This document shows positions 28,753 to 38,156 of a stretch of 64,000 nucleotides of DNA, piece after piece. This stretch comes from Thalassotalea fonticola (GTDB taxonomy: Bacteria > Pseudomonadota > Gammaproteobacteria > Enterobacterales > Alteromonadaceae), in NCBI RefSeq assembly GCF_032911225.1, contig NZ_CP136600.1, positions 992,001-1,056,000 on the forward strand. Reading direction: 5' to 3'. The notes beneath the pieces are model-generated. The model did not search any database, was not told the DNA's origin, and was given only the letters and a program-made list of their open reading frames with translations. The stretch's first letter is position 1; every line of letters starts with the position of its first letter. The translations under genes and the position numbers were made by a program.

Positions 28753-30198
28753 ATGCCTAGAAGAACGAAAATTGTTGCTACCTTAGGGCCAGCAACAGAT
28801 GATATCAATGTACTAAGAGAAGTAATAAAAGCCGGAGTTAATGTTGTACGCCTTAACTTTTCACATGGAGTGGCAGAAGATCACATTCAACGCGCTGAAA
28901 ATGTACGTGCTATAGCTAAAGAATTAAACACTTACGTAGCAATTTTAGGTGACTTGCAAGGACCTAAAATACGTGTTTCAACGTTTAAAGATGGCCCAAT
29001 CCAGTTAGAAATTGGCGATAATTTTATTTTAGATGCTGACTTAGGCAAAGGTGAAGGTACTAAAGAAAGTGTCGGTATAGACTATAAAGCCTTACCTAAA
29101 GATGTATCTAACGGTGATGTACTATTATTAGATGACGGTCGTGTGCAATTAAAAGTTGAAAGTATTGAAGGTAACAAAGTTCATACTGTTACAACCGTTG
29201 GTGGCCCTCTTTCTAACAATAAAGGTATTAATCGCCAAGGTGGCGGTTTATCAGCTGCAGCATTAACAGCAAAAGATAAAGAAGATATTAAACTCGCTGC
29301 TAAATTAGATGCTGACTTCTTAGCCGTTTCTTTCCCTCGTGATGCTGCAGATATGCGTGAAGCACGTTTACTTGCTCAAGAAGCTAACTGTAATGCTCGT
29401 TTAGTATCAAAAATTGAACGTGCTGAAGCCGTAAATGACAATGATGTACTTGATGGCATCATTTTAGCATCAGATGTCGTAATGGTAGCTCGTGGTGACT
29501 TAGGTGTTGAAATTGGTGATGCAGAGCTAGTTGGTAAGCAAAAACATATTATTGCTCGCTCTCGTCAGTTAAACCGTGTAGTTATTACCGCAACACAAAT
29601 GATGGAAACCATGATCACTCAACCTATGCCTACTCGTGCAGAAGTGATGGATGTTGCCAATGCTGTTCTTGATGGTACTGATGCGGTCATGTTAAGCGCT
29701 GAAACTGCTGCCGGTAAATACCCAGTAGAAACAGTTAAAGCAATGGCACACGTATGTATAGGTGCAGAAAAGCAACGTTCTGTAAATATTTCAGGCCACC
29801 GTCTTGAAATGATGTTTGAAGGTGTTTCTGAAACAGTAGCTTTATCGGCCATGTATGCAGCGAATCACTTAAAAGGCGTTAAGGCAATTATCTCGTTAAC
29901 AGAGTCGGGCATGACATCAAAAATCATGTCTCGTATTACTTCAGGTTTACCGATTTATTCATTATCTCGTCATACTAAAACCTTAAGTAAGTCTGCTATT
30001 TATCGCGGTGTTTACCCTGTTCAATTCGATTCAACCGACTCAACTGAACACGCTTTGTCAAAAGATGTACTAGACGCGGTGTTGGCGACAAATATTTCAG
30101 AATTAAACGACGGTGATTTAGTTATCTTTACTCATGGTGATACTATGGAAACGGTCGGTGCTTCTAATACTATGAAGATATTAACGGTTAAAAAATAA
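28753..30198 (+). CDS. pykA: Pyruvate kinase
   Basis: Converts phosphoenolpyruvate and ADP to pyruvate and ATP. The 481-residue protein has the N-terminal [12 protein letters not shown] and RLNFSHG segments, the catalytic [13 protein letters not shown] region, and [10 protein letters not shown]. It is nearer in length to E. coli PykA (480) than PykF (470). It follows hexR by 29 bases and is probably read from the same transcript as well as its own promoter. Confidence 0.96.
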   Translation: MPRRTKIVATLGPATDDINVLREVIKAGVNVVRLNFSHGVAEDHIQRAENVRAIAKELNTYVAILGDLQGPKIRVSTFKDGPIQLEIGDNFILDADLGKGEGTKESVGIDYKALPKDVSNGDVLLLDDGRVQLKVESIEGNKVHTVTTVGGPLSNNKGINRQGGGLSAAALTAKDKEDIKLAAKLDADFLAVSFPRDAADMREARLLAQEANCNARLVSKIERAEAVNDNDVLDGIILASDVVMVARGDLGVEIGDAELVGKQKHIIARSRQLNRVVITATQMMETMITQPMPTRAEVMDVANAVLDGTDAVMLSAETAAGKYPVETVKAMAHVCIGAEKQRSVNISGHRLEMMFEGVSETVALSAMYAANHLKGVKAIISLTESGMTSKIMSRITSGLPIYSLSRHTKTLSKSAIYRGVYPVQFDSTDSTEHALSKDVLDAVLATNISELNDGDLVIFTHGDTMETVGASNTMKILTVKK

Positions 30199-30219
30199 AC
30201 ATTCCCAATGTTTACTGAT

Positions 30220-30243
30220 AAAGCCAGCTAATTAGCTGGCTTT
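30220..30243 (+). terminator. Likely terminator of pyk
   Basis: A perfect 24-base palindrome made of AAAGCCAGCTAA and TTAGCTGGCTTT lies 21 bases past the pyk stop. The tail is T-rich but interrupted by a CTCG repeat. Confidence 0.65.
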
Positions 30244-30266
30244 CTCGTTTCTCGTTTCTCGTTTCT
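30241..30266. repeat. Heptanucleotide tandem repeat (TTTCTCG)
   Basis: Three full copies of TTTCTCG and a partial fourth directly after the pyk terminator stem. A short tandem of this kind can vary in copy number by slippage. It lies between pyk and pfkA. Confidence 0.7.
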
Positions 30267-30340
30267 ATAAAAATTTTATTCTCTTTAAACTGATCTGTTA
30301 TACTTTATATATTAATGACTTATGAGTATAAGCTATAGCC

Positions 30341-31372
30341 ATGACTAATAAAATTCCAGTCAAAAATATCGCCATTCTTACCAGTGGAGGTGATGCGCCG
30401 GGAATGAATGCGGCGATACGAAGCTGCACTTTAGCCGCCTTGCATTTTGGCCATAATGTTTATGGTTTTTTACACGGTTTTAAGGGCTTACTGAATAATG
30501 AATTTACCGCTTTAGCTGAGCAAGACGTAAGAGATATCATTCATTATGGCGGTACAATTCTAAAAAGTGCGCGTTGTCCTGAATTTTTAGATGAAAACAA
30601 ACAACAGTTAGCGGCTGAAAATTTAACTAAGTTGCACATCGATGCTTTGATTGTTATTGGTGGTGATGGTTCATTTTGTGGAATGTTAGCGCTTGCAGAA
30701 TATTATAAAGGCCAATTAATTGCCCTGCCCGGTACCATAGATAATGATGTCGATGGTACCGATCACACCATTGGTTTTGCCACTGCCGTAAATACCGCAA
30801 TAGATGCCATAGATAAGATCAGAGATACAGCTGATGCATTCGAACGAGTTTTTGTTGTAGAGGTTATGGGTAGGCACAGTGGCTTTTTAGCTTTAAATAT
30901 TGGAATAGCTAGTGGTGCTGAGCAAGTTTTAACATTTGAAAACTTTCAAAACCCTGGTGTAGAATTACAAAATATTGCTGAGCATATAAAACTTTGCAAA
31001 GAAAAACGTGGTGCCAGTAGCTATTTAATTGTTGCCGCTGAAAATCTTTGGCCACAAGGTGTTGAGCAACTCTGTATTGATTTACAAGCCTATGCGAATA
31101 TAACTTGTACACCATGCATTTTAGGTTACATCCAACGAGGCGGCTCTCCAGTGGCGAAAGATAGGATCATGGCCACTAAAATGGGCGTGGCAGCTGTAAA
31201 TGCGATTAATGCTGATAAATCGATGATTATGATTGGTGAAATCTCAGGTTCGATCAATGAAATTAAGATAACACAGGCCGTCAAACACAAAAAGCAAGTT
31301 AATGGCGAATTACTAATGGCGCAGAATTCTATATTAGACATTGCTGAATTAGCAAAAATAAATAAACTCTAA
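30341..31372 (+). CDS. pfkA: 6-phosphofructokinase
   Basis: Phosphorylates fructose 6-phosphate. Motifs: ILTSGGDAPGMNAAIR (ATP-binding loop), VIGGDGSFCG at about 106-114, and LPGTIDNDVDGTD at about 129-140, with the catalytic aspartates. The glycine after GGD and the PGT (not PKT) in the second motif point to the ATP-dependent rather than the pyrophosphate-dependent class. Length 343 is slightly longer than E. coli PfkA. Its presence beside an Entner-Doudoroff operon means both glycolytic routes are encoded. No clear Shine-Dalgarno precedes the ATG. Confidence 0.93.
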   Translation: MTNKIPVKNIAILTSGGDAPGMNAAIRSCTLAALHFGHNVYGFLHGFKGLLNNEFTALAEQDVRDIIHYGGTILKSARCPEFLDENKQQLAAENLTKLHIDALIVIGGDGSFCGMLALAEYYKGQLIALPGTIDNDVDGTDHTIGFATAVNTAIDAIDKIRDTADAFERVFVVEVMGRHSGFLALNIGIASGAEQVLTFENFQNPGVELQNIAEHIKLCKEKRGASSYLIVAAENLWPQGVEQLCIDLQAYANITCTPCILGYIQRGGSPVAKDRIMATKMGVAAVNAINADKSMIMIGEISGSINEIKITQAVKHKKQVNGELLMAQNSILDIAELAKINKL

Positions 31373-31396
31373 TAGTTTTTGTCGTTAGAATAAAAA

Positions 31397-32221
31397 TTAG
31401 CCTAATACTGCTTGTTTTACTTTATCTTTATAACTGCGACTTACTTTCATCTCTTTGTCATTAGTTAGAATTAAATAATATTCGCCACTAACATGATTAC
31501 CAAACTTATCTATATAGGTTTTATTGACAATGCTTGAACGATGAATGCGAATAAACAGTTTAGGGTCCAACAATTCTTCTAAATCTTTCATTGTTTTTCT
31601 TAAAATATGGGTGCCTTCATGTGTATGTACGCACATGTAATCGCCAGCGGCATCAATACATAGAATATCTTTTGTTGGTACTAGCGTTGTTTCACCTACA
31701 TCTTTAATCGCTAATACGTCGGAATACTGGCTAACACTAACCGGGCCATTAGCGGCCAGTTCAGCTAAGATTTTTTCACAATCATTGCCCGTAACTTCAC
31801 TAACTAATTGCACAAGCTTGTCTTTATGCTCGCCATCTTTAGCATGCTCTAAGGTTTTAACCACTTTAATAATAGCGTCTTCAAGCCGGTCATGGTCAAC
31901 AGGCTTTAATAGGTAATCCAGAGCGTGTATTTCAAATGCTTTAATTGCGTATTGATCAAATGCAGTGACAAAGATAATAAGCGGCATTTTTTCATGCATT
32001 TCTTCCAGCGCTTGTACAACTTGAAAGCCATTAATCTCGGGCATTTGAATATCAAGAAAAACTAAATCAGGCTGCTGCTTGGTTATTTCCTGTATCGCCT
32101 CACGACCATTGCTACATAATGCGCATACATCAATATATTCAAAAGCGCTAAGCCTGACCGCTAAGCCTTTTCGTGCGAGAGGTTCATCATCAACAACTAT
32201 TGTTTTTAGCGTTTTATTCAT
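31397..32221 (-). CDS. LytTR-family response regulator
   Basis: DNA-binding response regulator. Receiver domain (about 1-120) with phospho-acceptor Asp57 in LVFLDIQMPEINGF and the acidic pocket VVDDEPLARKG; C-terminal LytTR domain (about 165-270) with HILRKTMKDLEELL and FIRIHRSSIVN. Its ATG overlaps the stop of the histidine kinase gene by 4 bases (ATGA), so the two form a pair. Family members in gammaproteobacteria include BtsR and AlgR relatives; the target genes here are unknown. Confidence 0.92.
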   Translation of the reverse strand: MNKTLKTIVVDDEPLARKGLAVRLSAFEYIDVCALCSNGREAIQEITKQQPDLVFLDIQMPEINGFQVVQALEEMHEKMPLIIFVTAFDQYAIKAFEIHALDYLLKPVDHDRLEDAIIKVVKTLEHAKDGEHKDKLVQLVSEVTGNDCEKILAELAANGPVSVSQYSDVLAIKDVGETTLVPTKDILCIDAAGDYMCVHTHEGTHILRKTMKDLEELLDPKLFIRIHRSSIVNKTYIDKFGNHVSGEYYLILTNDKEMKVSRSYKDKVKQAVLG

Positions 32222-33306
32222 TCGTCATGTTCAAGTTGAAAAGGGATCCGTATGTTTATTTTAACGCCTGTAGGAATATTGTCACTAACTACTATGGAAT
32301 AATTATTATCATATAGTGCTGACAAACGATCTTTGGTGTTAACTAGCCCTACACCATTCTCTCGGTGTAAGTTGCCATTGATAATTTCAGTGCCTGGGCC
32401 ATCATCGGCAATTTCTAACTGTAGATCGTTAGCAAATCTCGACACTTTAATGGCAATAGTGCCACCATTTTCTTTAACGGCAATGGCGTATTTAATGGCG
32501 TTTTCAACGAGAGGTTGAAATAACATACTTGGCACTAAAGCATTTTGACAATTATTTTGCACTTCAAAAGTAATTTTTAACCGTTCTTCAAATCTCACTT
32601 TCTCAATTTCAAGATAAAGGTTCACCGCTTTTATTTCTTGTGACAAGGTTACCTTTTTCATTGGGTCCATATCTAATGAATAGCGTAAAAAATCACTGAG
32701 TTTAGTCACCATACCATTAGCCGTTTTATTCTCATCTATAAGAATTAGAGTAGAAATAGCATTTAATGTATTAAATAGAAAGTGCGGGTTTAACTGATAG
32801 CGCAACATTTTAAGTTGTGCCTGGTTGGCCATATTATTAGCTTTTAGTACTTTTTGTTTTTCTTGCTGCAGCATTTGATAATATTTAATACCGAAATACA
32901 AACCACTCCAGCTCAACATAATGTAAAAGGACCATACTGCCGATTGTGCATAATAGAGCCAAAAATCGGGACGCCAGCCGTGTTTGTAAATTTCCCAATA
33001 GGTAATATTTTTTACTACTTGCCATAACAAGCCTGCACAATAAGATGAGACAATTATTACAATCGCAATTTTTAACGGTGATAAATTCCAAGCTTTTTGA
33101 TAGATGTAACGTAGAGGGATAGAAAACAAGGCACCAGCATAGGCACTCAAAATAACTACCCAAGTAAATAGATCTCTTAAATCATGTAATAGCGACCCTA
33201 GGTAATGCACCAGAGCAAAACCGATCCAGCCGCCGATATGCAGTAACCAGAAAAAACGATTTCTATTTTCGATAAACTCTTGCCAATTCAAAATATTACT
33301 CAACAC
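32218..33306 (-). CDS. LytS/YehU-type sensor histidine kinase
   Basis: Membrane histidine kinase of the His_kinase (PF06580) type. Residues about 15-150 form four hydrophobic segments; a short coiled coil leads to the phospho-accepting histidine in RYQLNPHFLFNTLN. The ATPase domain has an N-box (LVENAIKYA) and a G-box (ADDGPGTE, NGVGLVNTKDRL). No periplasmic sensor domain is evident, so the signal may be sensed in or near the membrane. Partner of the overlapping LytTR regulator. Confidence 0.92.
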   Translation of the reverse strand: MLSNILNWQEFIENRNRFFWLLHIGGWIGFALVHYLGSLLHDLRDLFTWVVILSAYAGALFSIPLRYIYQKAWNLSPLKIAIVIIVSSYCAGLLWQVVKNITYWEIYKHGWRPDFWLYYAQSAVWSFYIMLSWSGLYFGIKYYQMLQQEKQKVLKANNMANQAQLKMLRYQLNPHFLFNTLNAISTLILIDENKTANGMVTKLSDFLRYSLDMDPMKKVTLSQEIKAVNLYLEIEKVRFEERLKITFEVQNNCQNALVPSMLFQPLVENAIKYAIAVKENGGTIAIKVSRFANDLQLEIADDGPGTEIINGNLHRENGVGLVNTKDRLSALYDNNYSIVVSDNIPTGVKINIRIPFQLEHDE

Positions 33307-33400
33307 CGATAATGAACTTATTGTATAACTTCATTATTACTGAAGTAAAATGTAAACACACTGTGATTAATCGTAACTTTATTGCTATTTACCGCAAATT

Positions 33401-34282
33401 TTAATCATCCAATAGAGTTAATAACAGCTGTTTTTGCTGCTTTATTGATAAATCAGATACAGCATGCACCGAATCAGAAATATCATTAAAAAACCATAAC
33501 GCATTGATTAATTGACTTATTTTAAAGTACCGCGTTACCTTATCTAGATTTAATGACCTTATATATGGCGCTAAATTTTGTGTAGTATTAGGGCTTGGTA
33601 ATAAAAGCGAAGTTTGATCATCAGGTGAAACTCCATTTATAGCAAAGCACATACCAACATCGTATTCAGGCTCTGCTAATACACTATATTCCCAATCAAT
33701 TAACCATGTATGTTTATCCGCTACAAAAATATTATTAAAATTAACATCACCATGATTTACTACATAACGTGTTTCATCAATATCAAGCGATTGCATAAGT
33801 GACTGCCAATAACGCTTAATTTGAGTTATCTGTTCATTGGTTATATTTGCTGTATTATCTATTTTTTCAACAAGCTCATTGAATATAAGCTGAGGATTAA
33901 ACACTGGAAGTGCAGCAGGTAACTGTTGGCAGTGTTGTATTAGATTGACAGCACAATTGAGCTTGTCGATTGACGGTATTGCACTCTGCTGTAACGTTTC
34001 GCCAGTTAAATACTCGGTAATGATATAACCAAATAAATCTGACTCCTCAATGATTAAAGGACCAAAACCTGTAGCTGCGGCTGATTTTTGTAATTGTATC
34101 TGCTGTTCCCAAGCAATAGTATCAGGTAAATGATTATTAAATATTTTAAGAAAAAGCGAGTATGGTTTAGTAACAAAGCTTACCTTAAAACACTGATGAC
34201 TTAAGCCACCAGTGATTTGAGTAACTGAACTATACCCTTGCAGAGTATTACTTATCGATAAAATTTTATTGAGTTGTAGCAC
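33401..34282 (-). CDS. Phosphotransferase family kinase, probably thiamine kinase
   Basis: Protein of 293 residues with the aminoglycoside/choline kinase fold. The catalytic loop VVNHGDVNFNNIF (HGDxxxxN) and the metal-binding LIDWEYSVLAEPEYDVG (DWE) are present; IITEYLTGETL is the hinge. It overlaps pnuT by 17 bases and is the last gene of the TPP-riboswitch operon, which points to thiamine as substrate: phosphorylation would trap imported thiamine. Equivalent to ThiK by context rather than by close sequence identity. Confidence 0.8.
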   Translation of the reverse strand: MLQLNKILSISNTLQGYSSVTQITGGLSHQCFKVSFVTKPYSLFLKIFNNHLPDTIAWEQQIQLQKSAAATGFGPLIIEESDLFGYIITEYLTGETLQQSAIPSIDKLNCAVNLIQHCQQLPAALPVFNPQLIFNELVEKIDNTANITNEQITQIKRYWQSLMQSLDIDETRYVVNHGDVNFNNIFVADKHTWLIDWEYSVLAEPEYDVGMCFAINGVSPDDQTSLLLPSPNTTQNLAPYIRSLNLDKVTRYFKISQLINALWFFNDISDSVHAVSDLSIKQQKQLLLTLLDD

Positions 34283-34913
34283 GTTCAGGTTTCAACACTC
34301 TACTGGCCGTTTCAGCTTGTTCTACTTTGTACAGTTTAGACCAATTTATAAAACCAATTATGCACATTAATATATTGAAGCTACCAAGTACTGCTGTTGG
34401 CTCAAGGCCTTTTTGTAAATATAGAAACACTGACACTGTGTTTATTACAAACCAATACAACCAATTTTCAAGCAGTTTTATCGTGACTAAATACGTAGTA
34501 GATACAGCAAAAACCGTAGTAAATGTATCTAAGTATGCATAATCGGCGTGAGTATAATTATCCATGTACCAACCTAACAACAAACTTAATATTGTTAAAA
34601 ACGTAATAAGTTTAATATGCTTTAAAATTGGCCAAGTACATACCGGCATTTGATTATTTGCTGTTAATACATCAGAGTTTTGCCAACGATACCAGCCATA
34701 TAAAGCCATGGCCATATAATAAACGCTTAATAAAGATTCCATCAATAGTGACACATCATAGAAAATAACTGTGAATATTAATGTGCTAATAAACGCAGCT
34801 GGCCAACACCAGCTATTATTACGGGCAACTAAAACTACATAGGCTATCGACAAGCCTACAGCCAGTAATTCCCAAAAAGGTAACCCAATAAAGTAATTAA
34901 TAATACTTTGCAT
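34266..34913 (-). CDS. pnuT: PnuC-family transporter, probable thiamine transporter PnuT
   Basis: Inner-membrane facilitator of 215 residues with seven hydrophobic segments and the PnuC-family pattern of aromatic pairs (YGWYRWQN after the third helix, LENWLYWFVINTVSVFLY near the sixth). PnuC relatives carry nicotinamide riboside; those in TPP-riboswitch operons (PnuT) carry thiamine. Trapping by the overlapping downstream kinase fits the facilitator mechanism. Placed 21 bases after the thiamine-binding gene. Confidence 0.88.
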   Translation of the reverse strand: MQSIINYFIGLPFWELLAVGLSIAYVVLVARNNSWCWPAAFISTLIFTVIFYDVSLLMESLLSVYYMAMALYGWYRWQNSDVLTANNQMPVCTWPILKHIKLITFLTILSLLLGWYMDNYTHADYAYLDTFTTVFAVSTTYLVTIKLLENWLYWFVINTVSVFLYLQKGLEPTAVLGSFNILMCIIGFINWSKLYKVEQAETASRVLKPERATTQ

Positions 34914-34934
34914 TAACTGCCCTTTCTTTAACGA

Positions 34935-35201
34935 TTATATTTCAGCTTCAGGCTCGCTACGATCGCCACTAATAAATTTACAAACAAACACCGCACTGCC
35001 AAGAGTTTGATGCACTTGCTTTATTTCCTGCATAACCGTAGCAACAGCTAAATCATACTCGCCAAACACTTGCGTACTCATTCCATTAGTTACTACTTTT
35101 AAACCGTCAACGGTTCTCAGAGTACGAATAAACGACCAAATTTCAGCTTTGAATTTTTCTTCCGCTAATGGATATAGGCTTATTTCTATGGATATTTGCA
35201 T
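34935..35201 (-). CDS. Thiamine-binding protein, YkoF/MTH1187 family
   Basis: Protein of 88 residues with the ferredoxin-like fold of the Thiamine_BP (YkoF/MTH1187, PF01910) family: ISIEISLYPLAEEKF at the start, KVVTNGMSTQVFGEYD in the middle, and SAVFVCKFISGDR at the end. Some members bind thiamine or hydroxymethylpyrimidine. Its place between the TonB receptor and pnuT supports a thiamine-related role. No signal peptide, so it acts in the cytoplasm unless exported by another route. A hairpin (AGAGGTG/CACCTCT, 35227-35271) lies in the spacer before it. Confidence 0.82.
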   Translation of the reverse strand: MQISIEISLYPLAEEKFKAEIWSFIRTLRTVDGLKVVTNGMSTQVFGEYDLAVATVMQEIKQVHQTLGSAVFVCKFISGDRSEPEAEI

Positions 35202-35313
35202 AATAATCTCATTGTTTAATTTTGTCAGAGGTGTCTTCCGTATTTTTTGTATTCAACACAGAGCCACCTCTAACACCACCACAAAGTGGCAAGTAGAATA
35301 TTTAGTAGATTGA

Positions 35314-37446
35314 TTAAAATTGATAATCTACTGTTATACCGAATTCAGCGGGTGCAGCTAATTGATAATACCCTTTGGCAGTATAGCTATCGCGCGGATC
35401 ATTACCAAAATAAAAGCCGCGGCTTTGATAATCTTCATCAGTAATGTTACGTCCCCACAGTTTAACTTGCCAGGTATCTTGAAAATAAGTGACCGATGAA
35501 TTTAATAATTCTATGGCTTCTGATTTTTCACGATGAGAATCTGAGAAATAAAACTCATCCTTGCCATCAACACTAACATTAAATAAGAAATTATCGTTTA
35601 GAAAGTAATTTACGCCAAAATTAAATTGGTATTGAGGGGAATGAGCTTGCTCTTCTCCAGAATAATCAGTTTCATTTCCATCTGAATCTGTGTGTATATA
35701 ATTCGTATACTCACTATCAAGTAAGCCTAAAGATCCATACAGCTCGAAATTATCATTGATATTCCATGCTCCATCAATTTCTAAACCTTGGTTTGTACCA
35801 GATGAAGCATTCACTAGATAACTAACAAACTCTGTAGACCCATCTTCACGGAAAACTTCAGTATATGAACTGATTTGCATGTCATCTCTGTCCATATAAA
35901 ACAAGGAAAAACGAGCATATGCATCACCGTCTAAATAGTTTTGCTTTAAACCTAATTCGTAGTTCATTACATATTCAGGTTCAAATTCACGGTTATCAGC
36001 ACTCAAAGTGCCACTTGAATTGACTCCTCCGGCCTTAAAACCACGATTAACTGAACCATAAACTAAGCTATCAGCCGTTGCTTGATAGGCTAAAACAACT
36101 TTACCACCAACCATAGTGTCAGATGGCTCAAAATTTACTCCTTCTGAATTACTGTAATCTGCATTGCGGTCTTCAACACGAATACCGGTTGTTAAGGTTA
36201 AGTTATTAGCAACTTTACTGTCTAATTGCACAAAACCTGCAATAGTATCAGCGTCAAATTCAGATTCTAAGCCTCCATAAGTATATTCACGTATTAAGTC
36301 TTCGCTTTCATTTTTATGGTAAACACCAGCAACCCATGAAGTGGTGTTAGCAAATATTTGGTGATCGGGCTTAGAAACTAATCTGATCTCTTGGGTTGAA
36401 GACGCTTTATCTCTAAAATAATAATCTGTTGAAGAATAATCTCCCCACGGACATTCATTTTCTACGCATAAATCAGCATTACTCCAATCTTCATCATAGC
36501 CGTAATCAAGTTCAGAATCGGCGTAACTGAAAATTGAAACCACATCAACAGTGTTTAGTCCGCTATAAGTTGCTTTAATACTTGTTGCAATGGTTTCTTG
36601 CGTATCAAAACCAGGCTGATCGGATAACGTGTCACGGTTATTATCTAATGAGAAAGCGTCATAACCATTGTCAAAGTCTAAATAAAACACTGACATATCA
36701 ATTGTTAGGTGTTCTGAGGCTTTGTATTTTAATTTGGTTCTAATCGTTAACTCATCTTTGTTATTGGTATCTTCTTTATCTAAGTAGGTATTTTCAATAA
36801 AACCATCACTCTGAAATTGCTCAACGGCTACTCGGTAGCCAAGCTTGTCACTTGCTGGTCCTGACAACATCAGTCCTAATGATGATGAATTATAGTTACC
36901 AACCATAGCTTTCACTGAGCCTTCAAACTCTTGAGCAGGATCGAAGGTAGTAATATTAATTACGCCAGCCATAGCATTAGCACCAAATTTTGTGCCTTGC
37001 GGACCTCTAAATATTTCAACTTGTTTTACGTCAAATAACGATGCCGCACTGCCAATACCGGTGAAATCTACTTCATCAATAATAACACCTACTGACGGGT
37101 TAATTGGCTCTTTAAATTGACTTCGCTCACCTATTCCACGTATTTGGTAATAGCGAGCGCGACTAGAGCCACTGGAAAAGTTAACATTTGGTGTAGCTAA
37201 CACTATTTCTTCTAGGTTTTGTGCGTTACGTAGGGCAATATCATCACTATTCACTACGGATAAAGATGATGCAGTTTTTTGCAGGTTTTGCTCTCGAAAG
37301 TCACCGACTACTTGAATAATTTCAAAGTCTTGTTCTAATTCGGTATTAGCATCAGTTTCAGCAAAAACGCTGGTCGGAAGTAAAGCCAAAGTTATAGCCG
37401 AAGCTAAAATTGATTTACTGGCTTTAAGTGTAGTGTGAAAGTTCAT
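35314..37446 (-). CDS. TonB-dependent outer-membrane receptor, probable thiamine uptake
   Basis: Gated outer-membrane barrel of 710 residues. Signal peptide of about 29 residues (ends SVFA), then a plug domain (ENAQNLEEIVLATPNVNF-like region, VEIFRGPQGTKFGANAMAG) and a barrel ending in aromatic F (GITVDYQF). The start at 37446 (MNFHTT) is used because the 13 residues added by the ATG at 37485 spoil the signal peptide and lie in the riboswitch expression region. First gene behind a TPP riboswitch, followed by thiamine-binding, PnuT and kinase genes, so thiamine or a derivative is the likely substrate. Confidence 0.92.
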   Translation of the reverse strand: MNFHTTLKASKSILASAITLALLPTSVFAETDANTELEQDFEIIQVVGDFREQNLQKTASSLSVVNSDDIALRNAQNLEEIVLATPNVNFSSGSSRARYYQIRGIGERSQFKEPINPSVGVIIDEVDFTGIGSAASLFDVKQVEIFRGPQGTKFGANAMAGVINITTFDPAQEFEGSVKAMVGNYNSSSLGLMLSGPASDKLGYRVAVEQFQSDGFIENTYLDKEDTNNKDELTIRTKLKYKASEHLTIDMSVFYLDFDNGYDAFSLDNNRDTLSDQPGFDTQETIATSIKATYSGLNTVDVVSIFSYADSELDYGYDEDWSNADLCVENECPWGDYSSTDYYFRDKASSTQEIRLVSKPDHQIFANTTSWVAGVYHKNESEDLIREYTYGGLESEFDADTIAGFVQLDSKVANNLTLTTGIRVEDRNADYSNSEGVNFEPSDTMVGGKVVLAYQATADSLVYGSVNRGFKAGGVNSSGTLSADNREFEPEYVMNYELGLKQNYLDGDAYARFSLFYMDRDDMQISSYTEVFREDGSTEFVSYLVNASSGTNQGLEIDGAWNINDNFELYGSLGLLDSEYTNYIHTDSDGNETDYSGEEQAHSPQYQFNFGVNYFLNDNFLFNVSVDGKDEFYFSDSHREKSEAIELLNSSVTYFQDTWQVKLWGRNITDEDYQSRGFYFGNDPRDSYTAKGYYQLAAPAEFGITVDYQF

Positions 37447-37448
37447 TA

Positions 37449-37481
37449 CAGATCTCAGATTAATTTTATAATGGAGATCCG
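37449..37481 (-). promoter_or_regulatory. Hairpin sequestering the ribosome site of the thiamine receptor gene
   Basis: On the minus strand CGGATCTC pairs with GAGATCTG over 8 base pairs (one G-U). The second arm contains the GAG-type Shine-Dalgarno 8-10 bases before the receptor ATG. It lies directly between the TPP aptamer and the start codon, the expected place for a translational expression platform. No intrinsic terminator is seen in this interval. Confidence 0.55.
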
Positions 37482-37544
37482 GCACAAAGAAGGAAATATA
37501 GAAAATGGAACTGCTGTGTAAAAACGATCCAATGATTCTTAACC

Positions 37545-37655
37545 ATCCCTACGCCGGTATTATCCGGTTCAGGTTCAAAGGGTTTGCGTTTTACAATAGA
37601 GCTTATTGTTAACTGCATCTCAGTTGTCATCACATTCGTAATAACAACACCCCCT
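37545..37655 (-). ncRNA. TPP riboswitch (THI element)
   Basis: Minus-strand sequence holds the conserved parts in order: AGGGGGTG at the 5' side of P1/P2, then ACTGAGATG (pyrimidine-sensing core CUGAGA), then ACCCTTTGAACCTGAACCGG, the ATACCGG arm, and GTAGGGA closing the aptamer. The variable P3 arm contains TTAACAATAAGCTCTATTGT. It precedes the TonB receptor gene by about 100 bases and would switch the whole thiamine uptake operon off when TPP is plentiful. Confidence 0.95.
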
Positions 37656-37792
37656 GGCTCGGTGCGAATACTATCAAGTTTCATCATTTTGTAAATAGGT
37701 GTAACTATATAAATTACTACTAAAACAATATTAAACCTTATATAACTAAATGCTGTTCAGATAAAAGTGCATATTTAAAAGCTGGAGGAAGG

Positions 37793-38143
37793 CTACCCTG
37801 CTAACATCGGACCTAAACGTTTACCGCCAACTAAATGCATATGAATATGATAAACCTCTTGGCCGCCATGGTTATTACAATTAACCAGTAACCGATAACC
37901 ATCTTCGCTAATGCCCTCTTCCATTGCTAATTTTCTAGCTACGGTGAACATACGACCCAGCGTTAATTCATCATCTTCAGTTACATCATTAACCGTAGGT
38001 ATAAGTTTATTAGGAATAATTAAAATATGACTCGGTGCTTTTGGCGATATATCTCGAAAAGCGGTAACTAAATCATCTTGATACAGTAAAGGTGTTGGAA
38101 TTTCCTGGCGGATAATTTTTGAAAATATAGTTTCTTCACTCAT
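37793..38143 (-). CDS. hinT: HIT family nucleotide hydrolase HinT
   Basis: Purine nucleoside phosphoramidase of the histidine-triad superfamily. The triad HIHMHLVGG is close to the C-terminus; [18 protein letters not shown] is the conserved central part. The start at 38143 ([11 protein letters not shown]) is preferred over the ATG at 38170 because an AAGGA Shine-Dalgarno sits 8 bases upstream; the product is then 116 residues, the usual length. It follows the DUF4136 lipoprotein gene by 13 bases. Confidence 0.94.
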   Translation of the reverse strand: MSEETIFSKIIRQEIPTPLLYQDDLVTAFRDISPKAPSHILIIPNKLIPTVNDVTEDDELTLGRMFTVARKLAMEEGISEDGYRLLVNCNNHGGQEVYHIHMHLVGGKRLGPMLAG

Positions 38144-38156
38144 GAGAATTCCTTTA

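Noticed and set aside
37466..37687. 73-codon open frame on the minus strand before the TonB receptor
   Set aside because: It lies over the TPP aptamer; the conserved riboswitch sequence explains it.
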